Under the pieces are notes generated by a model. The model worked only from the letters and a program-made list of their open reading frames with translations. It made no database searches and was not told the origin of the DNA. From Anaerolineae bacterium (GTDB taxonomy: Bacteria > Chloroflexota > Anaerolineae > Anaerolineales > Anaerolineaceae), in contig JABLXK010000005.1 in assembly GCA_013178095.1 (NCBI GenBank), forward strand, positions 1 to 64,000: a stretch of DNA of 64,000 nucleotides. The letters run 5' to 3'. Shown piece after piece: positions 1 to 7,804 of the stretch. How positions within the stretch are numbered: the stretch's first letter is position 1; each line of letters begins with the position of its first letter. A program made the position numbers and the translations under genes.

Positions 1-31
1 CTGTGAAGGTATAATCATTTCGGTGAGTCAT
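1..31 (-). CDS. Possible 5' end of a gene running off the left edge
   Basis: Reading the minus strand, an ATG at 31-29 follows a good ribosome binding site (AGGAGA at 41-36, 4 nt spacing) and opens a frame with no stop for the ten codons left in the window (MTHRNDYTFT). The product cannot be recognised from ten residues. It would lie downstream of the truncated MFS gene in the same direction. The strong ribosome binding site is the main support; it could still be chance. Confidence 0.35.
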   Translation of the reverse strand, partial: MTHRNDYTFT

Positions 32-117
32 TTCGTCTCCTATTTTGGTGTGATGACTATGTAGGATACTTCTGACTCACCCCTTTTGTTAAGGTTCTCT
101 ATTTTACAGAAAATATG

Positions 118-801
118 TTACACCAACGAGATACCCCATACGATGTTTGTAATCAGTGAAATTAAGGATGTTCTTCTTTTTATGAATCTCCAAATGCTAT
201 TCGGGTTGAGCCTTGTTGGTTTATCGATTGTTTTCTTGTCTGGAATAAAGAATGAATTCAGAAAGAAGAGGATGTATGTAATTCCCGCTACAAAGAACAT
301 AGCGCAATAATTCCAGCCAGTTAAAAGAAAACCGATCCCCAAAATTCCCAATCCCCATCCGAAAGATCCACCGATTCTGATCCGCCCATATCGGGATGGA
401 TCTTCTAATGAAATCAGAGTAATCCCATCCAGGATGGGGTTAATGGGGGCGGAGGAAATCGCATAAGTCGCGCAGGCAAAAGCAGTCATCAACAAGTTTT
501 CCGCCATTGACAATAAAACAATTGCTGACACAAATCCAATGGAACAGAGCCTTAATATCCAAATCGGTCTTCTCAAGGCATCGGATAAATATCCCAATGA
601 AAGACTGCTTATTGAAGTAGCCAGGTAGGGAATACCAATCAACAATCCAATCTGTTTTCCAGAATAACCACTGCTTTCGTAATACATGCTTAAATATGGA
701 ATAAAAGCAGCAGCGGCAAACCAATAAAGAAAATAGGCAACCGTTAGAGAGGAATCCGAGTATTGTCGAACTCTATTCGTTTTATCCAAAAGATATCGCA
801 T
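118..801 (-). CDS. MFS transporter, N-terminal half only (probable truncated gene)
   Basis: Membrane protein of 227 residues with about six hydrophobic segments. The stretch YESSGYSGKQIGLLIGIPYL and the SLGYLSDALRRP loop (the MFS G-x-x-x-D-x-x-R region between helices 2 and 3) place it in the major facilitator superfamily, in the MFS_1-like/nucleoside-symporter style. Family members usually have 380-420 residues and 12 helices. This frame stops after the start of the second half (NIVWGISLV), and the remaining 117 bases to the window edge do not encode the missing helices in another frame that I can see. It is therefore probably a decayed or truncated gene. It starts just downstream of the terminator of the preceding operon, without a clear ribosome binding site. 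Substrate unknown; the neighbouring sugar operon suggests carbohydrate but does not prove it. Confidence 0.65.
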   Translation of the reverse strand: MRYLLDKTNRVRQYSDSSLTVAYFLYWFAAAAFIPYLSMYYESSGYSGKQIGLLIGIPYLATSISSLSLGYLSDALRRPIWILRLCSIGFVSAIVLLSMAENLLMTAFACATYAISSAPINPILDGITLISLEDPSRYGRIRIGGSFGWGLGILGIGFLLTGWNYCAMFFVAGITYILFFLNSFFIPDKKTIDKPTRLNPNSIWRFIKRRTSLISLITNIVWGISLV

Positions 802-817
802 GACTTATGAGTGTGAA

Positions 818-847
818 TAAAAAAGCCCCTTTTTATTCGGGGCTTTT
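818..847 (-). terminator. Intrinsic terminator of the sugar operon
   Basis: On the minus strand AAAAGCCCC pairs with GGGGCTTTT (arms 839-847 and 821-829, 9-nt loop) and runs into a T tract. It lies 20 bp past the stop of the GATase1-like gene and separates that operon from the MFS remnant. Confidence 0.85.
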
Positions 848-867
848 CAAGTAAAGCATTCGTAATT

Positions 868-1635
868 TTAGAGTTTACCCGCGCACCACAATGCAATCCT
901 TTGCCAGAATTTGGCATAATCCGGCCATTCAAGGAAATTACCGGCCCAATGCGGACCTACATCCGAAGTAAAGACAATACTGCGTCCTTTTCCAGATGAG
1001 CAGGTAGCAATGAGTGGATCATTGTTATATGAAGCAACCAATTCACTGGCAGGTTTCAGGTTGGTCTTGTTATAACCCAAATACATATATGGCACATCCC
1101 AAGATAAACCTTTCAGTATCGGATGATCGGGTTTATCCAACTTCATGGAAAAACCTTCAGTGACTTCTACACGATCGTCAGCGCCGCGCGGCTCGCATGT
1201 TACCGGCATGATCTCCTCGATCTTGGTTCCGCTATACAGACCCTTACCTTGAAGGCCGGAAAATGAGAGCCAACCACCGATCATCATGAAACCACCACCA
1301 TTTTTCACGTAATCATATAATGCGTTTACCCTATTTGGGCCCATAGGAACCCGGAAAGGAGGGATATTCCCGGGTTGGAAGACAATATTGTTATACCCAA
1401 TATCGCTTACTAAAACACAATCATACTGATTGAATTCTTCCACAGTGGAGGGCATATCCACAGTAGCATTACTACCGGGAATATGAACACATTCAATATC
1501 GCTGGAAGCATTCAAGGCATTTCTTAAATAACGGGCAGAATCTGAATAATAAGCATATGACCAGGAATCCATACCCTTCATAGAAGTCATTAAATTCACC
1601 TGGGTATCGCCCACATACAAAACTTTTATTCCCAT
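868..1635 (-). CDS. Class I glutamine amidotransferase-like protein (GATase1_like, former DUF1355)
   Basis: Soluble protein of 255 residues with a flavodoxin/GATase-like start (MGIKVLYVGDTQ) and the family stretch KNGGGFMMIGGWLSFSG. In this family these proteins are predicted to share the class I glutamine amidotransferase fold, often without a proven activity, and are commonly found beside sugar transport or sugar catabolism genes. The ATG is preceded by GAGG at a good distance. It is the last gene of the minus-strand sugar operon (lacI, ATPase, permease, binding protein), separated from the binding-protein gene by a large hairpin and followed by a terminator. A role in processing or sensing the imported sugar is an inference from context only. 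Confidence 0.75.
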   Translation of the reverse strand: MGIKVLYVGDTQVNLMTSMKGMDSWSYAYYSDSARYLRNALNASSDIECVHIPGSNATVDMPSTVEEFNQYDCVLVSDIGYNNIVFQPGNIPPFRVPMGPNRVNALYDYVKNGGGFMMIGGWLSFSGLQGKGLYSGTKIEEIMPVTCEPRGADDRVEVTEGFSMKLDKPDHPILKGLSWDVPYMYLGYNKTNLKPASELVASYNNDPLIATCSSGKGRSIVFTSDVGPHWAGNFLEWPDYAKFWQRIALWCAGKL

Positions 1636-1690
1636 TTTTTCCTCAATAAAACCAATCTTTCCTTGTTACGTTATAATACTTTATGGAAGG

Positions 1691-1721
1691 GGTGTCAGAT
1701 AGGGTTTCCCCTATCTGACAC
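1691..1721 (-). promoter_or_regulatory. Strong intergenic hairpin between binding protein and downstream gene
   Basis: A perfect 14-bp inverted repeat with a 3-nt loop (GGTGTCAGATAGGG at 1691-1704, complement at 1708-1721) fills the gap between the binding-protein gene and the GATase1-like gene. There is no T tract, so it is more likely an mRNA-stabilising or partial-termination hairpin that keeps binding-protein transcript above that of the gene behind it, as known for other binding-protein operons. Confidence 0.6.
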
Positions 1722-1733
1722 CTCGCGTTATCT

Positions 1734-2801
1734 TTACTCGCTCAGATCAACATTGGGGCAAAGATTTACATCACCGACATACTGGAATTTCAACAAAGCG
1801 GTGTCGCCGATATTTGCCTGTGTCAAAGCCGCCATTCCGACTGTCGTGTGTTGGGGAATTTCTTCCTTGGTGATTTCACCACGGAGATATTTGGCCAGCG
1901 TTTCAACAGCCAACCACCCCATCTTATATGGATCCTGCGCAATCAAGGTTCCATAAACACCGGCTTTTAAGTCCTGAACCTGCTGTGGATCAGCATCGTA
2001 GGATACGAGAACAATGTCACCTGCTTTTCCTTGTTCAATAATCGCAGATGCAGCCCCGGCAGCCGTGGATGAGACAGCCACGTAAACACCCTTCAAGTCA
2101 GGATTACCGATAATGGCTGCAGATACGCATTCTGCTGACTTGGTTGCATCATGATGGGCGTAACAAGTCTCAAGCATCTTGGCATTCGGATTCAATTCTT
2201 TCATCGTATCAATAAAGCCTGCCACGCGCTGACCCGAGCCATAAGAACCCGGGGTCGTACCGACAGTGTAGTATGATCCTTCGCCGCCAGTCATCTCGAA
2301 TACAGCCTTGGCAGCTTCTACACCACCCGAATACTGATCCGATTCAATACCCATTAATTCAACCGGTTCCGACAAAGTAACATCCGCAGTAACTACCGGA
2401 ATACCCTTTTCCATCCATTCTTTTACGTATGCCACTAATGCATCGGGATCGGTCGGAACGATAATCATGGCATCAGGTTCCAGAGCCAATGCGCCATCGA
2501 TGAAAGGCTGTTGTTTGTTGAAGTCCCATTCTGCCGGTCCGGCCCAATTGAGTTCAACATTATATTTTGCAGCCGCGGCCATCGCGCCGCAATGCATGGT
2601 AGTGAAGTAAGGAATACCAACTTCTGCAACAACAGCCGTGATCAGCAGTTTTTCTGTCTCAGCATCGCTGGCTTCAGTTGTATCAGTCGTTTCTTCAGTT
2701 GTTACAGCAGCTTCAGGCGCAGCAGCAGCCGAAGAGCAAGCGTTAAAAATCAGAACCGTAAGCAATGCCAATACTATTAGTAAACACTTTTTTTCTTTCA
2801 T
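1734..2801 (-). CDS. Sugar ABC transporter substrate-binding lipoprotein
   Basis: A 355-residue periplasmic-binding protein of the Peripla_BP_4/ribose-binding type. It has an N-terminal lipoprotein signal (MKEKKCLLIVLALLTVLIF, lipobox cysteine near residue 22), a Ser/Thr/Glu-rich linker, and then a two-lobed sugar-binding fold (LEPDAMIIVPTDPDALVAYV; MGIESDQYSGGVEAAKA; VLVSYDADPQQVQDLKAG; YGTLIAQDPYKMGWLAVE). It would deliver a monosaccharide, or a related compound such as a polyol, to the permease encoded just upstream. The start is fixed by GGAG 8 nt before the ATG. Gene order (ATPase, permease, binding protein) is the reverse of the commonest one. The substrate cannot be read from sequence alone. 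Confidence 0.9.
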   Translation of the reverse strand: MKEKKCLLIVLALLTVLIFNACSSAAAAPEAAVTTEETTDTTEASDAETEKLLITAVVAEVGIPYFTTMHCGAMAAAAKYNVELNWAGPAEWDFNKQQPFIDGALALEPDAMIIVPTDPDALVAYVKEWMEKGIPVVTADVTLSEPVELMGIESDQYSGGVEAAKAVFEMTGGEGSYYTVGTTPGSYGSGQRVAGFIDTMKELNPNAKMLETCYAHHDATKSAECVSAAIIGNPDLKGVYVAVSSTAAGAASAIIEQGKAGDIVLVSYDADPQQVQDLKAGVYGTLIAQDPYKMGWLAVETLAKYLRGEITKEEIPQHTTVGMAALTQANIGDTALLKFQYVGDVNLCPNVDLSE

Positions 2802-2891
2802 CTCTACTCCATTAACTTTTAATTTTGATCGAGAATAAAAAGTATTTTTCCCAGCAGCCTCCTTTCACCTCTATCTCTACCGATAAAAATT

Positions 2892-4001
2892 TCAATCGAG
2901 ATACCCAGCATATCTTTTCTTATCCAGATACACTGCGATAACCAGGAAAAAACCAGTAGCAATCATCTGGTAGAAAGCGCCGACTCCGAGAATAACCAAC
3001 CCTGTTTGAATAATGGTAGGGATCAATGCACCCAGCATCGCACCTGGGATGGATGCCCTTCCCCCCTTCAAACTTGTCCCGCCCATCACCGCCGCTGTGA
3101 TTGCCATCAAACCATCCGTCTGATGTCCTTGCGGATTGGTCGTCGCGAAACGGGCCAGATCAAAAAAACCGGCGATGCCTGCTAACACTCCTACCAGAGC
3201 AAATATGGAGATGATATATAAATCAGTTCTGATTCCCGATCGTTCAGCAGATTCGGCCGATGATCCGATGGCACAGGTATACAATCCGAATTTCGTAAAC
3301 CGCATGACCAACCACATGACCCCACTAATGATCAACGCAACAATTAGAGGATAAGGAATCAGGTCGAATAGTTTTTTATGGCCAAATCCCAATTGCAACG
3401 CTCGCGGGATGCCCACCTCGGAAGCGCCTTGGGTAATTACCAATGAAATACCCCAATAGATCATCATCGTTGCCAGAGATGCAATAAAGGCTTCCATTTT
3501 TAATTTAGTCACAATCAAACCATTGATCATTCCAAATAGACCGCCAAAAATTATCGAGGCACCTATGGCAGCAATGACGGCATTGGTCAAATTCGGATAA
3601 GAGCCCGACATGATTTCCTGCGGTGTTCCCGCGACTATTTTCAATACTTTCGCTGCTAGAGTTGAAGTCAGGATCAGATTAGTACCGATAGAAAGATCCA
3701 TATTCTTCGATGCCAATAATATGGTTGCTCCCACCGCAAGGATCAGGATTTGAGAAGCATTGAGACCGATCGTAAAAAGCGTTTCCGGTTTGATAAAAAC
3801 ATTATTTGGAGTTAAATACCCAAAAATCGCCGTCAAAATCACCAAGATGACTAAAATCCAAAAAGCAGTAGAGCGGAGAATAACTTCATAGAATGGGAGT
3901 TCTTTCTGCTCAATGCTGGATAGATGCTTCACATTAGCTTGATTAGATTCTGTCATTTCAGAATTTGAATTATCTTTTTGATTCTGTGCTCGGCTAATCA
4001 T
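2892..4001 (-). CDS. Sugar ABC transporter permease (RbsC-like, BPD_transp_2 family)
   Basis: A 369-residue integral membrane protein with about ten hydrophobic segments after a 40-residue polar N terminus. It carries typical RbsC-family stretches: ILILAVGATILLASKNMDLS, a GLFGMINGLIVTKLKMEAFI loop, and AAVMGGTSLKGGRASIPGAM near residue 310. Such permeases form the membrane channel of ribose/xylose/fructose-type importers. The start overlaps the end of the ATPase gene by 8 bp, which indicates translational coupling, and GGAGAAA precedes the ATG. One subunit type is encoded here, so a homodimer is expected. Confidence 0.92.
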   Translation of the reverse strand: MISRAQNQKDNSNSEMTESNQANVKHLSSIEQKELPFYEVILRSTAFWILVILVILTAIFGYLTPNNVFIKPETLFTIGLNASQILILAVGATILLASKNMDLSIGTNLILTSTLAAKVLKIVAGTPQEIMSGSYPNLTNAVIAAIGASIIFGGLFGMINGLIVTKLKMEAFIASLATMMIYWGISLVITQGASEVGIPRALQLGFGHKKLFDLIPYPLIVALIISGVMWLVMRFTKFGLYTCAIGSSAESAERSGIRTDLYIISIFALVGVLAGIAGFFDLARFATTNPQGHQTDGLMAITAAVMGGTSLKGGRASIPGAMLGALIPTIIQTGLVILGVGAFYQMIATGFFLVIAVYLDKKRYAGYLD

Positions 4002-4776
4002 CTTTGTTTTCTCCTCTGCCGCCTAACATAAAATTCAACACTTCCTGTAAAGTGGTTTTTTTCGCTTCCAAAGAAGCGACTACACATCCATGCCGCAAGA
4101 CCACAATTCGGTCGGCAAAAGAGACCATCTTGGGAATATCGTGGGAGATAACTAGAACTGCCAATCCACGTGCTGATGCCGCCCGTATGGTGTCATACAC
4201 GATAGCCGATTGGCGCGCACCCAGTGCAGCCGTGGGTTCATCCATAATCAGGGCTGTATTCGCCCAGGTCACCGCTTTTGCGATTGCCAATGCCTGTCGT
4301 TCACCCCCGGATAATGCGCGTGTATCCACAGATATGGATTTCAAACCAATTCCTAAGGCAGCCAGCGCTTTTTTTGACTCATTTCGCATGGTTTTACGAT
4401 CTAGAACGCCGAGCTTACCCAGAAATCCATTTCTCATTATCTCTCTTCCCAGAAACAGATTATCCGAAACCGGAAGATCAGGCGCCAAGGACAGATCCTG
4501 GTATACGGTAAACACGCCAATTTTGTGAGCATGATTTATCGACTGAACATCAGTCTTTTCGCCCCAGAAATATAACTCCCCTTCGCTTTTTTGGATCGCC
4601 CCGCAAATTATTTTTGCCAGAGTTGATTTTCCGGCTCCATTATCACCTATTAGAGCAACAATTTCGCCTTTAACAACTTTTAAATCGACTCCCCGCAATG
4701 CCTGCAAATGACCATAGTTCTTTTTTATACCTTTTACCTCTATAGCGATTTGATCATCAACTTTACAAATATTCAT
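3994..4776 (-). CDS. Sugar ABC transporter ATP-binding protein, single-domain
   Basis: A 260-residue ABC ATPase with Walker A (GDNGAGKS, about residue 44), Q-loop (VYQDLS), signature LSGGERQALAIA and Walker B (ALIMDEPTAAL), followed by the switch histidine (ISHD). Partners of RbsC-type permeases are usually fused double ATPases of about 500 residues (RbsA, XylG). Here only one domain is present, as in the FrcA type of fructose importer, so two copies should pair. It follows lacI with a 33-bp gap and overlaps the permease gene, so all belong to one transcript. Start weakly supported (AAGGAC lies rather far upstream). Confidence 0.92.
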   Translation of the reverse strand: MNICKVDDQIAIEVKGIKKNYGHLQALRGVDLKVVKGEIVALIGDNGAGKSTLAKIICGAIQKSEGELYFWGEKTDVQSINHAHKIGVFTVYQDLSLAPDLPVSDNLFLGREIMRNGFLGKLGVLDRKTMRNESKKALAALGIGLKSISVDTRALSGGERQALAIAKAVTWANTALIMDEPTAALGARQSAIVYDTIRAASARGLAVLVISHDIPKMVSFADRIVVLRHGCVVASLEAKKTTLQEVLNFMLGGRGENKDD

Positions 4777-4809
4777 AAGGATGGCGTCCTTTCAGAAATT
4801 TTTTCTATC

Positions 4810-5856
4810 CTAAGATTTAGGTGTAATTCGATGTGATCGTGGAGGTGCCGTACTATCCCGGACAATCAACCGGGCATCCAACTGGATAATCTCCGGTGCG
4901 GGTTGTTTTTGATGGCTCAGGCGCATCACCACTCGTCTGGCAGCGGTTTTCCCTATTTCAAAAGCAGGTTGGTCTATGGCAGTCAACGAAGGTTGATTAA
5001 TTGAATACCAATTCATATCGTCGAAACCAAGAACCGAAATATCACCTGGAATTCTCAACCCGGCATCTTTAATTGCTCCCAGAGCGCCAACGGTCATTAG
5101 GTTATTCGCGATAAAGACTGCTGTGGGAATTTCTGGCATCTCTAAAAGTTGTTTCATACAGTTATAACCACCTGCCACCGTATAATCGCCATTTTTCACA
5201 ACTGGCGTTACCGATGACCCATATTTTTCATTCAACGCGCTCAGAAAACCCCGTGTCCTGTCATCGGATGAGATTTTTTTAGGAGTTCCTGCGATGAATG
5301 AGATTTCTCGATGTCCTAATGAAATGAGATGGTTACAAGCTTCTTTTGAGGCTTTGAAATTGTTAACCATAACAGCATCAACATTACATCCGGGTATATA
5401 GTTATCCATAAAGACCAGGTGCGTCTGCCTTTCAAATACCGCGGCATATTGATTGCAAGATGAAGATCCACTGGGCGCGACCAGAATAGCGTCCACCTGT
5501 TTGGAAAGCATTAGCATGCATAATTCGATTTCAGCAGCCATGTCATAATTGCTATTAGCCAAAATCAAGCTGTAACCGGAACTTCTCACTACTTCCTCAA
5601 CCCCTTTGATGACCAAACCATAGAATGGGTTTTCAATATCGCCCATTACCAAACCGATAGTCCTGGTAGTAGTCCGTTTAAGACTGGCGGCTACCTGATT
5701 GGGGTAATAACCCAATTCGTCAATAACTTTTAAGACTTTCTCGGTGGTGTCCTTTGAAGCGGCATTGGGGATTTGATTGATGATACGAGAAATAGTCGTC
5801 TTTGAAACGCCGGTTTTCTCAGCCACATCATTCATTGTCACAGTATTTTTTTTCAT
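4810..5856 (-). CDS. LacI-family transcriptional regulator
   Basis: A 348-residue regulator with an N-terminal helix-turn-helix (VTMNDVAEKTGVSKTTISRI) and a C-terminal periplasmic-binding-like sensor domain (IGLVMGDIENPFYGLVIKGV; ISFIAGTPKKISSDDRTRGF; SVLGFDDMNWYSINQPSLTA). It should repress the adjacent importer and kinase until the sugar or a derivative binds. I chose the ATG at 5856 because the LacI helix-turn-helix begins a few residues later; the frame remains open upstream to 5928, but those codons overlap the promoter. Its own promoter (5900-5928) and operator-like sites lie just upstream, so autoregulation is likely. It heads the minus-strand operon. Confidence 0.92.
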   Translation of the reverse strand: MKKNTVTMNDVAEKTGVSKTTISRIINQIPNAASKDTTEKVLKVIDELGYYPNQVAASLKRTTTRTIGLVMGDIENPFYGLVIKGVEEVVRSSGYSLILANSNYDMAAEIELCMLMLSKQVDAILVAPSGSSSCNQYAAVFERQTHLVFMDNYIPGCNVDAVMVNNFKASKEACNHLISLGHREISFIAGTPKKISSDDRTRGFLSALNEKYGSSVTPVVKNGDYTVAGGYNCMKQLLEMPEIPTAVFIANNLMTVGALGAIKDAGLRIPGDISVLGFDDMNWYSINQPSLTAIDQPAFEIGKTAARRVVMRLSHQKQPAPEIIQLDARLIVRDSTAPPRSHRITPKS

Positions 5857-5862
5857 TATATG

Positions 5863-5899
5863 CAACCGGTTTATGAAATCGTTTAACGAAACCGATTTC
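5863..5899. promoter_or_regulatory. LacI-type operator cluster next to lacI
   Basis: The near-palindrome GAAACCGATTTC (5888-5899) covers the predicted lacI transcription start. Its core AAACCGATTT recurs inverted at 5987-5996 in front of the divergent kinase. Two looser relatives, AACCGGTT (5864-5871) and GAAATCGTTT (5875-5884), lie between it and the start codon. LacI-family operators are typically AT-flanked palindromes centred on CG, as here. Binding by the adjacent regulator is inferred. Confidence 0.65.
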
Positions 5900-5937
5900 A
5901 TTATATGAGTATTCGCCCTGTTTGTCAATACTCATAT
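5900..5937 (-). promoter_or_regulatory. lacI operon promoter with embedded 11-bp inverted repeat
   Basis: On the minus strand TTGACA (5928-5923) and TATAAT (5905-5900) are separated by exactly 17 bp, a consensus housekeeping promoter. A perfect 11-bp inverted repeat, ATATGAGTATT (5903-5913) and its complement (5927-5937), overlaps both boxes. It could be a binding site for a second regulator. Confidence 0.8.
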
Positions 5938-5986
5938 CCGATTGTCTAGCCAATTGGCGAAATTGAATTAAATATTTTCAAACAGA

Positions 5987-6021
5987 AAATCGGTTTTGTA
6001 ATAGCGTGATAATGCTATAAT
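5987..6021 (+). promoter_or_regulatory. Kinase promoter with overlapping operator
   Basis: TATAAT at 6016-6021 is the likely -10 box of the divergent sugar kinase. The operator core AAATCGGTTT (5987-5996) lies on its poor -35 region, which is where a LacI-type repressor would block RNA polymerase. The predicted transcript has a leader of about 180 nt with no recognised riboswitch. Confidence 0.6.
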
Positions 6022-6206
6022 CGATTCACCTCTATCTCAAAAAGAATATTCCACTTGGCTCTGTTGGGCGGTCCGATTTCGATCGTCAAACTTGGTATTC
6101 TATAAACATGTGTTGGGTTGAGTTAGTACCAGCACTTGATCAGAATTGCGACTGTTTAAACCCACTGAGCCAGGATAATCCAATTTTTTATTTACTCGAG
6201 GTAGAG

Positions 6207-7736
6207 ATGAAACAATTATTGCTAGGAATCGATATCGGCACTTACAGTTCCAAAGGCGTGCTTTGCCAACCAAACGGGGAAATCATCGCTGAGGTACGTA
6301 CAAACCATGATATGTCAATTCCCAAGCCCGGTTATGCCGAACAAGATGCGGACGCAGTTTGGTGGGCTGATTTTAAAAAAATCTCAAAAGAATTAACCAC
6401 GAAGGTCCCGTCAGGGGATAAGATCGCTGGGGTGGGCGTTAGCGCCATCGGCGCTTGTGTACTGCCTGTCGATCAGTCGGGTAAACCTTTACGTCCGGGT
6501 ATCCTCTACGGTGTGGATACTCGCGCTATCGAACAGATTGATGCTCTCGAAAAAGAATATTCGCGAGATGCAATGATTGAGCTGGGTGGTTCACGGCTGA
6601 CTTCTCAAGCCATTGGGCCAAAAATCCTTTGGATAAAAGAAAACGAACCTGAAGTTTACGAAAAAACCGCCAAATTCATAACAGCTACTTCTTATATCAT
6701 TTTTAAGCTCACAGGGAAATATGTAATTGATGCACATACTGCCACCGAGTTCAATCCGCTCTTAAGTATTCATGCGATTGAATGGGATGGACGTTTCGCA
6801 GAGAAAATTACTACACTAGATAAACTCCCTGAGATCGGCTGGTCAGACAAAATCGCCGGTCAAATTTCAATCGAAGCAGCAAAAGCTACCGGCATCCCCG
6901 AAGGAACACCGGTCAATTTCGGAGCTGTTGATGCGCTATCCGAGGCGATCAGCGTCGGTGTAATTAATCCAGGGGAATTGATGATCATGTATGGCAGCAC
7001 CGCGTTTATGATCTTCTTAATAAAAAAGCCAATAGCAACTAACGAGTTATGGTTGGAAGCCGGGGCATTTGAAGGACAATACGAGTATTCAGCCGGGTTA
7101 TCGACCAGTGGGTCTGCTACAACCTGGTTCCGAGACCAATTTGGAAAAGATTGTCTAGCGAGTGAACAGGCAGGCAGTTTGAATGCTTATGCAGCCCTGG
7201 CAAAAGAAGCTGCCGGCTCCCCCATTGGATCTAACGGATTAATTACCCTGCCATATTTGAGCGGTGAACGTACACCGATTTTTGATCCTAAAGCTCGGGG
7301 CGTAATTGCCGGCCTTTCGTTAAGTCATTGTCGAGGAGATTTATACCGGTCACTACTGGAAGGGACAGCCTTCGCCATACGGATGAACCTGGATGCCATG
7401 CAGAAAAATGGCGCTCAAATCCATCATGGCGTTGCAGTGGGAGGCGGCTCATCCAACGAGCTTTGGTTGCAGATGGTCAGTGACATTACCGGTATTCCTC
7501 AATTCATCCCGGAAAAAACTATCGGCGCTGCTTACGGTGATGCGTTCCTTGCCGGACTTGCTACCGGGATAATCAATAAAATAGATATTCTGAAAAGGGA
7601 TTGGGTTAAAATTACCCGAAAGATCGATCCAAATCCTGAGAACAAACGATTTTACGATCAACTATTTCCATTATTCGTTGATCTGTACCAAAATTCCAAA
7701 TCGGTGGTACATTCATTGACTGATCTTCAGGTTTAG
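6207..7736 (+). CDS. FGGY-family carbohydrate kinase (xylulokinase-like)
   Basis: A 509-residue sugar kinase with the N-terminal actin-fold phosphate loop (LLGIDIGTYSSKG), a second-domain stretch VNFGAVDALSEAISVGV and the C-terminal GVAVGGGSSNELWLQMVSDI adenosine-binding region. It should phosphorylate a sugar or polyol imported by the divergent ABC system, committing it to the pentose phosphate or a related pathway. I chose ATG 6207, preceded by GAGGTAG, over an upstream in-frame ATG at 6108 because the kinase fold begins immediately. Residue patterns fit the XylB-like branch of FGGY kinases, but the exact substrate (xylulose, ribulose, erythritol or other) cannot be decided. It is the only gene in its transcription unit. 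Confidence 0.9.
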   Translation: MKQLLLGIDIGTYSSKGVLCQPNGEIIAEVRTNHDMSIPKPGYAEQDADAVWWADFKKISKELTTKVPSGDKIAGVGVSAIGACVLPVDQSGKPLRPGILYGVDTRAIEQIDALEKEYSRDAMIELGGSRLTSQAIGPKILWIKENEPEVYEKTAKFITATSYIIFKLTGKYVIDAHTATEFNPLLSIHAIEWDGRFAEKITTLDKLPEIGWSDKIAGQISIEAAKATGIPEGTPVNFGAVDALSEAISVGVINPGELMIMYGSTAFMIFLIKKPIATNELWLEAGAFEGQYEYSAGLSTSGSATTWFRDQFGKDCLASEQAGSLNAYAALAKEAAGSPIGSNGLITLPYLSGERTPIFDPKARGVIAGLSLSHCRGDLYRSLLEGTAFAIRMNLDAMQKNGAQIHHGVAVGGGSSNELWLQMVSDITGIPQFIPEKTIGAAYGDAFLAGLATGIINKIDILKRDWVKITRKIDPNPENKRFYDQLFPLFVDLYQNSKSVVHSLTDLQV

Positions 7737-7762
7737 ATTTTCTGCTCGCAGGTTCTATGAGG

Positions 7763-7794
7763 TTTAGTCATCCGCTAAGAAACGGATGACTAAA
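7763..7794. terminator. Hairpin between convergent genes
   Basis: A perfect 12-bp inverted repeat TTTAGTCATCCG/CGGATGACTAAA with an 8-nt loop sits between the kinase and the convergent cobalt transporter ATPase. The T tract is short on both strands, so it is a moderate bidirectional terminator. Confidence 0.65.
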
Positions 7795-7804
7795 TGTTTA
7801 ACAA

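Noticed and set aside
22-80. Attachment site or transposon end formed by GGTGAGTCA/TGACTCACC
   Set aside because: Nine bases with a 41-bp spacer and no transposase or integrase gene nearby; too weak to call a mobile element.
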